Source of the DNA: Burkholderiales bacterium
GTDB taxonomy: Bacteria; Pseudomonadota; Gammaproteobacteria; Burkholderiales; SG8-39
Assembly (NCBI GenBank): GCA_017880775.1
Contig: JADGRQ010000007.1
Span: forward strand, 62,001-126,000
Direction of reading: 5' to 3'
Length of the DNA stretch: 64,000 bases
Positions 33,387-40,934 of the stretch are shown piece after piece. The notes beneath the pieces were generated by a model. The model was not told the DNA's origin, did no database searches, and saw nothing but the letters and a program-made list of their open reading frames with translations. Made by a program: the position numbers and the translations under genes. How positions within the stretch are numbered: the first letter of the stretch is position 1; each line of letters begins with the position of its first letter.

Positions 33387-35929
33387 TCGAGCGCCTGCGG
33401 GTGCGCTTCGATGAATTGAGCGCGCGGCTCGCCGCGCGTCCCGACACCGAGCACGAGCAGGCGATCGTGCGCGTCGCCCTCGGGCTGGTGCTGTTTGTAT
33501 ACCTGCTGCCGGTACCGTTCGCGCGCGGCGGCGCGACTGCGCTGGACTGGGCGTACTTCGCCGTAATGTGCGCGTACCTGCTGTTTTCGGCGTCGCTGCT
33601 CGCGCAGATTTTCCGCTGGCCCGGCGTTTCGCGGACGCGCCGGCTGCTCGCCACGACGGTGGACATCGCGACGCTCACGTTCGTGATGGCCCAGTCCGGT
33701 TCGCACGGCGCGCCGCTGGTGCTGGTCTACGTTTGGGTGACGCTCGCCAACGGCTTTCGCTTCGGCCCGAACTACCTCAACTACTCCCTCGCGCTGAGCA
33801 TGGCTAGCTTCGGCCTGGTGATCGCGACCAACCCGTTCTGGCGCGGACACCTCGAGGTCGGCGCCGGCCTGATGATCGGGTTGCTTGCACTCTTGCTGTA
33901 CGTGCGCAACCTGGTCAAGCAGCTGTTCGACGCCCTCGCGCGCGCCGAGGCCGCCAACCTGGCCAAGCGGCGCTTCATCTCGGTAGTGAGCCACGAAATG
34001 AGGACGCCCTTGAATGCCATCATCGGCATGGCCGACCTGATGCGCGAGACCAGCCTCACGCGCGAGCAGGCCGACATGCTGCAGACGCTGCGCGGGTCGT
34101 CGCAGCTGATGCTCGGGCTGGTCGAGGACGTGCTCGACTTCTCCAAGATCGAGGCCGGCAAGCTCACGTTCGAGCGGACCGATTTCGACCTGCACGCGCT
34201 GGTCAACAGCACCAGCCGCATCCTCGCCACGCAGGCCGCCGCCAAGGGCATCGAGTTCGTGGTGTCGATCATGCCCGAGGTGCCGCCCGCATTGAAGGGG
34301 GACCCGCACCACTTGCGCCAGATCCTGGTCAACCTCGCCGGCAACGCGGTGAAATTCACCGAGCGTGGCAGTGTCACGGTGCATGTATCGAGCGAGGACG
34401 AGACCGAGGCGCGCGTGCGGCTCAAGTTCTCGGTGCGCGACACCGGCATCGGCATCCCGGCCGATGCGCAGAAGCGCATCTTCGACAGTTTCACCCAGGC
34501 CGAACAGGGCACCACGCGCCGCTTCGGCGGCACGGGCCTGGGCACCACCATCGCCAAGCAGCTGGTGGAGCTGATGGGCGGCAAGATCGGGCTGGAGAGC
34601 GCGGTCGGGCTGGGAACCACGTTCTGGTTCGAGGTCGACTTCGACAAACAGCCTGAGCAGGCCGGCGCCGCTGCGGGCGAACTCGCCGGCGCGCGCATGC
34701 TGCTGGTCGGCTTCCCGGACGGCGAGCGCGAGCGGCTCGGGCAGGCGCTCGCCAGCTGGGGCGCGCTGGCGGTCGAGGCGCGCGACCTGGACGCCGCCGT
34801 GCACCGCCTGACCGCGGATATCAGCCTTGCGAAGCCCTATCACAGCGTGCTGCTCTACGCCGCGTCGAGCGCTGCGGACATGCAGCTGGTGCAGCGCTTT
34901 CGCCGCGCCGCGCCGAATCCCGCGCCGCCGGCGATCATTGCGGTGCCGCGCGATGCGGACTTGCCGCGCTTTGCCGCGCTCTCGGCCGGCTATGCCGCGG
35001 TCCTCGAGTTGCCGGTGGACAAACCGCAGTTGTTCAACGTGCTGCACTCGGTCTCGGCGGCGGACGAGCTGCGTGAAGGCGTGGTGCGGCTCAACGACTA
35101 CGCGCGCCGCGGGGTGCATTCGAGAAAGCTGCACGTGCTCGTCGCAGACGACAACCCGACCAATCGCGAGGTGATCAGCCGCATCCTCGCGCACGGCGGG
35201 CACTCGGTGGTGCTCGCCAACGACGGTGAGCAGGCGCTCGACGCGATCGAGCATGCGCATTTCGACGTAGTGCTCCTCGATCGCAACATGCCGGGCATGG
35301 GCGGCATCGAGGCACTGCAGGCGCTGCGGCTGATGACGCGCGGCGGTCCGCGCCTGCCGGTCGCGGTGCTGTCCGCGGATGCCACGCCCGAGGCGCGCAC
35401 CGAGTGCCTGGAGGCCGGCGCCGATACCTTCATCGCCAAGCCGGTGGAGGCGTTCCGGCTGCTCGATCAGCTGCAGGAACTGACCGCGCGCCCGGGCGAG
35501 GCGCCCGCGCCGCCGGTACCCGCGCGCCAGAGCGAACGCCACGGGCCCGAGGCTGGCGATGAGGCGGTCAACCGCGAGACGCTCGCCAATCTTGAGGAGC
35601 TTGGCTCCGGCCGCGCCTTCATGGAAAAGCTGGTCGGGGTGTTCCTGGAAGACAACGTCACGTTGCTGAAGAAGATCGAGGCTGCGCTCGCCGGGCGCGG
35701 CTACGTCGAGTTCCGCGCGCAACTGCATGCGATGAAAGGTTCCGCCGCAAGCATGGGAGCGGACCGGCTCACCGGGTTGTGCAGGCGTTACGGCAGCCTC
35801 ACCGACAGCGAACTGCGCCTGCAGTCGAGCGGTGTTCTGAAGTCGCTTGCCGGGGAATTCAATTTGGTGCGCAACACGTTCGAGCGCTATCTCATGGAGA
35901 GGCGCCACTCCGCGGGCGAGGCTGGATAG
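33383..35929 (+). CDS. rpfC: RpfC-like hybrid sensor histidine kinase (DSF sensor)
   Basis: This 848-residue membrane sensor starts with a short charged N-terminal tail (RPDTEHEQAIVR), resembling the tail through which Xanthomonas RpfC senses DSF, then about five membrane helices to residue 180. It continues with a HisKA domain (phospho-His204 in SHEMRTPLN), an ATPase domain (NLAGNAVKFTERG, DTGIGIP, GGTGLGTTIAKQL), a degenerate receiver-like region (about 435-560) without the phospho-Asp, a true receiver (Asp633 in LLDRNMPGMGG) and a C-terminal Hpt domain (His782 in LHAMKGSAASMG). The extra pseudo-receiver makes it longer than Xanthomonas RpfC. Start GTG 33383 overlaps the rpfG stop. It should phosphorelay to RpfG and, by analogy, sequester RpfF through its receiver. 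Confidence 0.9.
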   Translation: MIERLRVRFDELSARLAARPDTEHEQAIVRVALGLVLFVYLLPVPFARGGATALDWAYFAVMCAYLLFSASLLAQIFRWPGVSRTRRLLATTVDIATLTFVMAQSGSHGAPLVLVYVWVTLANGFRFGPNYLNYSLALSMASFGLVIATNPFWRGHLEVGAGLMIGLLALLLYVRNLVKQLFDALARAEAANLAKRRFISVVSHEMRTPLNAIIGMADLMRETSLTREQADMLQTLRGSSQLMLGLVEDVLDFSKIEAGKLTFERTDFDLHALVNSTSRILATQAAAKGIEFVVSIMPEVPPALKGDPHHLRQILVNLAGNAVKFTERGSVTVHVSSEDETEARVRLKFSVRDTGIGIPADAQKRIFDSFTQAEQGTTRRFGGTGLGTTIAKQLVELMGGKIGLESAVGLGTTFWFEVDFDKQPEQAGAAAGELAGARMLLVGFPDGERERLGQALASWGALAVEARDLDAAVHRLTADISLAKPYHSVLLYAASSAADMQLVQRFRRAAPNPAPPAIIAVPRDADLPRFAALSAGYAAVLELPVDKPQLFNVLHSVSAADELREGVVRLNDYARRGVHSRKLHVLVADDNPTNREVISRILAHGGHSVVLANDGEQALDAIEHAHFDVVLLDRNMPGMGGIEALQALRLMTRGGPRLPVAVLSADATPEARTECLEAGADTFIAKPVEAFRLLDQLQELTARPGEAPAPPVPARQSERHGPEAGDEAVNRETLANLEELGSGRAFMEKLVGVFLEDNVTLLKKIEAALAGRGYVEFRAQLHAMKGSAASMGADRLTGLCRRYGSLTDSELRLQSSGVLKSLAGEFNLVRNTFERYLMERRHSAGEAG

Positions 35930-35941
35930 AATTGCGCTCTC

Positions 35942-35957
35942 GCGCCGCCGGCGGCGC
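35942..35957. other. GC-rich 16-base perfect palindrome between rpfC and the diiron enzyme gene
   Basis: GCGCCGCC followed directly by GGCGGCGC, 13 bases after the rpfC stop. In RNA it would form a stable hairpin, but no U-run follows, so it is not a standard intrinsic terminator. It might slow transcription or protect the upstream message, setting rpfGC apart from the downstream gene. Confidence 0.4.
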
Positions 35958-35996
35958 CCGATTGTTCATTCCCGTTCTGCCCGAGGAAATCCGAAG

Positions 35997-36668
35997 ATGT
36001 CGTTCTTCCTGACGATGATCGAGGCCACCGACGCCAACCGGCGCGAGATGGAGGCGATCCCGAAAATCCATTCGATGATCCACCGCGGCCTGACGCTGCC
36101 GGAATACCAGGGGTTTTTGCACGACCTGTACCACGTGGTGTGGCACTTCTGCCCGGCGATGGCGGCCGCGGCCTCGCGCCTGGGCGACGATTTCCGCCAG
36201 GTACGCTACGAGCTGTACGGCGACATCGCGGAAGAGCAGGGCCACGAAGACTGGGTGCTCGAGGACGTTGCGGCGATGGGCGGCAACGTGGAGGGCGTCA
36301 AGACAAGGCCGCCGAGCGCGCCGGTGCAGGCGATGACCGCCTTCAATTACGCATCATCCGAGCGCGACCATCCGTGCGCGATCCTCGGCATGCTGTACAC
36401 GCTGGAAGTGATGTCTTCGGTGTATGGCGGAAGCGTGTCGGACTCGATCGCGCGCGCGCTGGGGCGCGACGTCGACGGCGGCGGCTTCAAGTTCCTGTCG
36501 TCGCACGCGTCGATGGACCTGGACCACATGGCCAAGCTCAACCGGCTGGTGAAGACCATCGAGGACCCGCGTGCGCAGGCCGCGATCATCAATTCCGTCC
36601 GCGTGAATTTCTACCTGTTCGGCCAGATATTCAAGGAGGACGGCTTCGTCACCCACATTGCCGGCTGA
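35997..36668 (+). CDS. Iron-containing redox enzyme family protein (haem-oxygenase-like diiron oxidase)
   Basis: This 223-residue all-helical protein belongs to the TenA/PqqC/haem-oxygenase-like fold. Candidate diiron ligands are present in the order known for haem-oxygenase-like diiron oxidases such as UndA and CADD: Glu80 and His83 (IAEEQGHEDW), Glu137 (YTLEVM), then His170, Asp174 and His177 in the HxxxDxxH pattern (SSHASMDLDHM). True PqqC is cofactorless, so I do not call it PqqC. GAGGAAA lies 7 bases before ATG 35997. It sits 67 bases downstream of rpfC and ends 11 bases from the convergent DSF synthase gene. Relatives act on fatty or amino acids, so a role in making, modifying or removing a DSF-type fatty acid is a reasonable inference, but not shown. 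Confidence 0.82.
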   Translation: MSFFLTMIEATDANRREMEAIPKIHSMIHRGLTLPEYQGFLHDLYHVVWHFCPAMAAAASRLGDDFRQVRYELYGDIAEEQGHEDWVLEDVAAMGGNVEGVKTRPPSAPVQAMTAFNYASSERDHPCAILGMLYTLEVMSSVYGGSVSDSIARALGRDVDGGGFKFLSSHASMDLDHMAKLNRLVKTIEDPRAQAAIINSVRVNFYLFGQIFKEDGFVTHIAG

Positions 36669-36679
36669 CGCGACTGCCC

Positions 36680-37606
36680 TCAGGCGTTTGCCGCTAGCGC
36701 CTCGGTGGTGATGTCGGCCACGCCGACGCCGTCCAGGCGGCGCATCTGCGCGCGTACCAGGCGTCCCATCATCTTCAGGTCCTTATCCTCCAGGCGCAGT
36801 GCCGCGTCCACCCAGGTGTCGGCGATCGCGTCGAGTTCCTCGCGCGACACCGGATGCACGCACTGGCGGGCGCGGTATACCGCCGCATAGCCGTTGCGGC
36901 GCTTGCGGTTGGCGTGGATCCAGTCGCGTACCGCGGCCTCGCCTTCGCCGTCCTTCGCCAGCACGTCGATCACGCCCATCTCATGGAGCCGGGCCGCCGG
37001 CAGCACCTTGCCAGAGAGGATGAGTTCCTCGGCCGCGCGCATGCCGATGCGCTGCGCGAGCAGGCTGTAGGCGCCCATGCCGGGGAACAGGTTGAACAGG
37101 ATCTCGGGCAGGCCGAGCTGCGCGCTTTCCTCGGCAAAGATCACGTCGGAGGACAGCGCGCACTCGAAGCCGCCGCCCAGCGCGTCGCCCTGCACCATCG
37201 AGATGGTGATCATGCCGGGCGTGAAGTAGTTGCGGATCCGGGGGTAGAGGTTGTCGAGGCAAAGCCTTGCGTAATGCGCGAGCGCTTCGCGGTCGCGCGA
37301 CTTGATCAGCAGCACGAACAGCGCGAGGTCGCCACCGAGGTTGAATACGCGAGGCTGGCGCGAGCCGAGCACGTAATAGTTGACCTGATGCGAGTCCCCA
37401 GCCAACGTGACCCGCCCGCCGTTGGCCTTGAGCTGGCTGTCGTGGTTGCGGATATCCTTCAGCAGTCCGAGGCTGAAGCAGGCGTTGCCCTTCGGATTGA
37501 AGAATGCCCACAAGGTTCCGCTGGCGGGGTCGAACTCCGTGTCGAACTGGGTATTGGTCTTGCCATAGGGTGCGCGCAGACCGAGCGCGTCGCGCATATT
37601 GCTCAT
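36680..37606 (-). CDS. rpfF: RpfF-like DSF synthase (crotonase superfamily)
   Basis: RpfF makes cis-2-unsaturated fatty acid signals from hydroxyacyl-ACP, acting as dehydratase and thioesterase. The 308-residue protein matches RpfF rather than an ordinary enoyl-CoA hydratase: VFNLGGDLALF (about 87-97), VQGDALGGGFECALSSD, GLPEILFNLFPGMGAYS, and a C-terminal IWV-like helix (ADTWVDAALRLED...MGRLVRAQMRR). The two catalytic glutamates are Glu148 (GGFE) and Glu168 (GLPE), spaced 20 apart as in Xanthomonas (141 and 161). ATG 37606 has a CGGAG site 7 bases upstream. It converges on the diiron enzyme gene, as rpfF converges on the rpfC side in Xanthomonas. rpfB is not in the window. Confidence 0.93.
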   Translation of the reverse strand: MSNMRDALGLRAPYGKTNTQFDTEFDPASGTLWAFFNPKGNACFSLGLLKDIRNHDSQLKANGGRVTLAGDSHQVNYYVLGSRQPRVFNLGGDLALFVLLIKSRDREALAHYARLCLDNLYPRIRNYFTPGMITISMVQGDALGGGFECALSSDVIFAEESAQLGLPEILFNLFPGMGAYSLLAQRIGMRAAEELILSGKVLPAARLHEMGVIDVLAKDGEGEAAVRDWIHANRKRRNGYAAVYRARQCVHPVSREELDAIADTWVDAALRLEDKDLKMMGRLVRAQMRRLDGVGVADITTEALAANA

Positions 37607-37625
37607 GTCAGATCTCCGAAAGTTG

Positions 37626-37647
37626 AAAAACTACCCCTCGAGAGGGG
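37626..37647 (-). terminator. Terminator-like hairpin in the rpfF leader (possible attenuator)
   Basis: Read on the minus strand, CCCCTC and GAGGGG can pair around a tiny loop (or five pairs around a 4-base loop), followed by TAG and a run of five T. The structure resembles a short intrinsic terminator, yet lies only about 20 bases upstream of the rpfF start codon, inside its leader. It might end a transcript from upstream or act as an attenuator. The stem is short, so confidence is modest. Confidence 0.4.
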
Positions 37648-37804
37648 CATTGTTTTGGCTCGACTTGACCAGGTTTGTCCGTGTTTCCCCTACAAAACTC
37701 TCCCGGAGCCATTAGACGCCGGTTCTTTGCGCTGCGCAACAAAAGCCAGCGTCCGCAGACAGTTGTGTCGCGAAACTCATACATCGGTTGACCGGAACTG
37801 ACAG

Positions 37805-38100
37805 TTATTGACTCATCGCCGTGCGGACTTTGCTCGAGCGCCTGAGAACCGCGCCCTGGATTACCAGTTTGTCCTGAATCTCGACTGCTTCCAGCGCACG
37901 TGAGGGCGCGCCGTCGAGCAGCTAGGCATGCTCGAAGCCGGGCGCGTGCTCGCGGTAGAAATCCAGGTGCGCTTCCTTCGGGCGATGCGAGCGTACCTCC
38001 GCCGCGGTGAGGTCATCCGGGTCGAGCGCGGAGAATCAGCGCCTGGCGCAGGCCCATGGACAGCGCGATGTCGTTGCGCCAGGAAACGACCGGCATCGGT
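37805..38100 (-). pseudogene. Decayed remnant of an FAD-dependent oxidoreductase-like gene
   Basis: Fragments in different minus-strand frames read in order: VVSWRNDIALSMG, then after a frame change DLTAAEVRSHRPKEAHLDFY and REHAPGFEHA, an in-frame stop, then LLDGAP, with PHVRWKQSRF in yet another frame. The middle part resembles the segment of PF12831-type FAD-dependent oxidoreductases reading roughly 'DLT.AEVEGR...FYREHVPGFENAWLLDTAPQ-GVRQSRR'. Several frame changes and a stop mean no intact gene is present. The rest of 37648-38202 holds nothing I can support. Assignment is from memory of the family, so moderate. Confidence 0.35.
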
Positions 38101-38202
38101 TGCGTGCGAGGCGCGGGCTACTAGATCAATTGTCCCGCTTGCGCTAGAGTTGGTCGTCGGAGCGGCGCTCGGGCGTCGCAAAACGCTCAACGGAGGAACG
38201 GC

Positions 38203-38439
38203 ATGTTCGCGATCGTCTACAAGTCCGACGGCTTTCCGATCTGCCGGCAGATCCCCGGGGTTTCGCCCGACCCCGTAGTGACCTGGGGGACAGAGGCGGC
38301 GGCCAAGGCGTTCATCGCTTCGAAGAACGGCGACGCGGATTTCCAGGCGGTGGCGATCACCGACGACGCGATGGACAAGATGGCGCTGGCGATGGGCTGT
38401 CCGGTGGGGTCGCTGAGCTTCGATCCGTATCCGGGCTAG
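38203..38439 (+). CDS. Small conserved-looking hypothetical protein
   Basis: This is a 78-residue protein beginning MFAIVYKSDGFPICRQIPG and ending LSFDPYPG, acidic, with no signal peptide or membrane segment. I do not recognise the family. It looks real: GGAGG sits 6 bases before ATG 38203, codon use matches surrounding genes, and it fills the space up to the convergent kinase gene with one base between the stops. There is no close partner on its strand. Function unknown. Confidence 0.7.
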   Translation: MFAIVYKSDGFPICRQIPGVSPDPVVTWGTEAAAKAFIASKNGDADFQAVAITDDAMDKMALAMGCPVGSLSFDPYPG

Positions 38440-38440
38440 C

Positions 38441-39076
38441 TCATTCTCCCCGGTTGAAGAACTCGCGCCGGCTGCGCATTGCGCGCATGCGCTCGATGAG
38501 CAGTTCGAGGTCGGCGTCGCGTGCAACGAAGTTCAGGTTCTCCGAGTTGATGATCAGCACCGGTGCGGCGTTGTACTGGTAGAAAAAGCGCGTGTAGCTC
38601 TCGGCCAGCAACGCCAGGTACTCCTCGCCGATCGAGCGCTCGAATTCCACCCCTCTGCGGCGCACCCGTTCGATCAGCGTATCGGGCTGCGCCTGCAGGT
38701 AGATCACCAGATCGGGAGCCGGTGACTGCGGGCGCAGCGCATCGAAGATCTTCCGGTACAGCGCCAGCTCGTCGCCCGAGAGCGTGATGCGCGCGAACAA
38801 CGGGTCCTTGTCGAGCAGGAAATCGCTGACCGTCGCGCGAGCGAACAGGTCGGCCTGCGCAAGCGGCTCGATCTGGCGCAGACGCTGGAACAGGAAAAAC
38901 AGCTGGGTCGGCAGCGCGTAGCGCGCCATGTCCTGGTAGAAGCGCGCAAGAAACGGGTTTTCCGCCGGCTGCTCGAGCAGGACGTCGGCCGACAACCGCG
39001 CAGCGAGCCGCCGCGCGAGGCTGGTCTTGCCGACCCCGATCGGCCCTTCGACGGCGATGTAGCGCAGCTTTTCCAT
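38441..39076 (-). CDS. Deoxynucleoside kinase (dAK/dGK/dCK family)
   Basis: This 211-residue kinase phosphorylates deoxynucleosides at the 5' position for salvage. The P-loop GPIGVGKTS lies at residues 11-19, followed by the ENPFLARFY segment (base-binding region), DFLLDKDPLFA containing the DRS-like region, and a LID region with Arg residues (RVRRRGVEFE). ATG 39076 gives the family N-terminus MEKLRYIAVEGPIG; a frame extending to 39127 would overlap folK. It follows folK by 5 bases, as in many betaproteobacteria where folK, this kinase and panB/panC lie together. Confidence 0.92.
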   Translation of the reverse strand: MEKLRYIAVEGPIGVGKTSLARRLAARLSADVLLEQPAENPFLARFYQDMARYALPTQLFFLFQRLRQIEPLAQADLFARATVSDFLLDKDPLFARITLSGDELALYRKIFDALRPQSPAPDLVIYLQAQPDTLIERVRRRGVEFERSIGEEYLALLAESYTRFFYQYNAAPVLIINSENLNFVARDADLELLIERMRAMRSRREFFNRGE

Positions 39077-39081
39077 GGCCG

Positions 39082-39561
39082 TCAGCGCATCCTTTCGACA
39101 TTCTGGCCGGCGACGCTGCACAGGCAATCGCGCGCCGCACCAAGATCGGGGATTTGCGCGTCCGGATCGAGTTCCAGCAGCGGCAGCAGCACGAATGCCC
39201 GCTCATGCATGCGCGGGTGCGGCACTGACAGGCGTTCGGTGGCGATGCGCTGCGATCCGTACAACAGAAGGTCGAGGTCGAGCGTGCGCGGCGCGCCGGG
39301 AAACGGCCGTTCGCGTCCGTGCGCGCGCTCGATTCCCTGCAGCGCGTCGAGCAAGGCCTCGGCTGCGAGCCCGGTTTCGACACGCGCCACGGCGTTGACG
39401 AAATCCGGCGGGCCGGCGTCGCCGACAGGTGCGCTGCGGTAAAGCGACGAGCGCGCGGCGAGCCGCGTTTCGGGCATCCGCGACAAGGCCGCGAGCGCGG
39501 CGCAAAGCTGCGCAGCCGGATCGCCGAGGTTGCTGCCCAGGCCGATGTAGGCGCTCAGCAC
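39082..39561 (-). CDS. folK: 2-amino-4-hydroxy-6-hydroxymethyldihydropteridine pyrophosphokinase
   Basis: FolK transfers pyrophosphate from ATP to the pterin in folate synthesis. The 159-residue protein has AYIGLGSNLGDP at the start, FVNAVARVET, the catalytic-loop region and the signature RTLDLDLLLYG followed by VPHPRMHERAFVLLPLLEL. Start is GTG 39561 (product MLSAYIGLG), 16 bases after the pcnB stop, with GGCGGGAG close upstream; the frame is open further into pcnB but the domain begins here. Confidence 0.95.
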   Translation of the reverse strand: MLSAYIGLGSNLGDPAAQLCAALAALSRMPETRLAARSSLYRSAPVGDAGPPDFVNAVARVETGLAAEALLDALQGIERAHGRERPFPGAPRTLDLDLLLYGSQRIATERLSVPHPRMHERAFVLLPLLELDPDAQIPDLGAARDCLCSVAGQNVERMR

Positions 39562-39577
39562 GTCTCCCGCCGCCGGC

Positions 39578-40918
39578 TCACGCAGCCGGTTCGGCCGATG
39601 CGTCGGGAGCGCCGTCGGGGGCGCCCTTCCTGCGGCGGCGGCGCCGGCGTTTCTTCGGACCCGCGCTCTCGGGCAACAGCATTTCCGCGCGCGTATCGGC
39701 GTCGGCGGCCTGGAACGAGCGCCACCATGCCTCGATTTCTTCGGGGACTTCGCCACTGGCGGCGCGCAGAGCGAGAAAATCGTAGGCCATGCGAAAGCGC
39801 TCGGCCTCCAGCAAGCGGAACGGACGAGAACCTGAGCGCTGCTCGAAGCGCGGCTGCAGCGCCCACACCTCGCGCATGGTGGCGGTGAGCTTGCGGGTGA
39901 TGGCGAGCTTTTCGCATTGCGCTTCAAGCACCGTGTCCATCGCCTGCTCGAGCGCGGGGAGGGTGCGCTCGCCCGTCGCCTGGTTCGCCTTCCATGCCGC
40001 CAACACCTCGTGCCAGAGCAGCGCAGCGAACAGGAACGCCGGCGATACCGGCCGATCGGTGCGCACGCGCTCGTCGGTCTGCGCCAACGCGAGCGTGACG
40101 AAGCGCTCGCCGAGCGGCTGATCGAGGATCACGTCGAGCAGCGGCAGCACGCCCTTGTGCAGGCCTTCGGCGCGCAACTGGCGCAGGCAGGCGCTGGCAT
40201 GGCCCGAAAGCAGCAGTTTGAGCATTTCGTCGAACACCCGCGCCGCGGGCACGCTGTCAATCAGCGGCGCCAGACCGCGGATCGGCGCGCGGGTCTTGGC
40301 TTCGATGGTGAGGCCGAGCTTGGCGGCGAGGCGCACCGCGCGCAGCATCCTCACCGGGTCCTCGTGAAAGCGCGTTTCGGGATCGCCGATCACGCGCATC
40401 AGGCGTTTTTTCAGATCCGCGAGCCCGCCGTGGAAATCGATGACTTCCTCGGTAGCCGGGTCGTAATACAGCGCATTGACCGTGAAATCGCGCCGTCGCG
40501 CGTCCTCTTCGATTGAGCCGAACACGTTGTCGCGAAGCACGCGGCCATGCTGGTCCTTTTCCGCCGCAGCGGCGTCCGCGGCACGGAAGGTCGACACTTC
40601 GATGGTTTCCTGGCCGAACATCACGTGCACCAGGCGAAAGCGCCTTCCGATGATGAGCGCACGGCGGAACAGTGGCTTCACCTGCTCGGGCCGCGCGTCG
40701 GTCGCGACGTCGTAGTCCTTGGGCGGGATCCCGAGCAGCAGGTCGCGCACGGCGCCGCCGACCACATAGGCGGAGAACCCGGCCCCGCGCAGCGCGTCGC
40801 AAACCTTGAGTGCGTATGCGGGCAACTGCTCGCGCGTGACGCCGTGCGTGCGGGCCGGCACGCGTTGCGGGGTGCCCGAATCCAGACCGAATACGCGGCG
40901 GATGAATTTCTTGATCAT
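39578..40918 (-). CDS. pcnB: Poly(A) polymerase I
   Basis: PcnB adds 3' poly(A) tails that promote RNA decay. The 446-residue protein has the class II nucleotidyltransferase core (FSAYVVGGAVRDLLLG, then the DYDVATDA pair of metal-binding Asp residues), RRFRLVHVMFG, and RRRDFTVNALYYDP. The C-terminus is a long basic tail (KKRRRRRRRKGAPDG), typical of PcnB and absent from CCA-adding enzymes, which settles the choice between the two. It is followed directly by folK, as in E. coli. Confidence 0.96.
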   Translation of the reverse strand: MIKKFIRRVFGLDSGTPQRVPARTHGVTREQLPAYALKVCDALRGAGFSAYVVGGAVRDLLLGIPPKDYDVATDARPEQVKPLFRRALIIGRRFRLVHVMFGQETIEVSTFRAADAAAAEKDQHGRVLRDNVFGSIEEDARRRDFTVNALYYDPATEEVIDFHGGLADLKKRLMRVIGDPETRFHEDPVRMLRAVRLAAKLGLTIEAKTRAPIRGLAPLIDSVPAARVFDEMLKLLLSGHASACLRQLRAEGLHKGVLPLLDVILDQPLGERFVTLALAQTDERVRTDRPVSPAFLFAALLWHEVLAAWKANQATGERTLPALEQAMDTVLEAQCEKLAITRKLTATMREVWALQPRFEQRSGSRPFRLLEAERFRMAYDFLALRAASGEVPEEIEAWWRSFQAADADTRAEMLLPESAGPKKRRRRRRRKGAPDGAPDASAEPAA

Positions 40919-40934
40919 TGCGAAGCGCGCAAGT

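Noticed and set aside
33221-35908. A very long open frame antisense to rpfC
   Set aside because: It mirrors the codon pattern of rpfC in high-GC DNA, has no recognisable domain, and rpfC is a complete multi-domain protein in the opposite frame.
35997-36668. PqqC (pyrroloquinoline-quinone synthase)
   Set aside because: The protein has candidate diiron ligands, including the HxxxDxxH pattern, which PqqC does not use, and no other pqq gene is nearby.
37928-38278. Plus-strand frame of about 116 codons across the rpfF upstream region
   Set aside because: It overlaps the better-supported small gene at 38203 in another frame, lacks a ribosome site and has an Arg/Ala-rich composition typical of chance frames.
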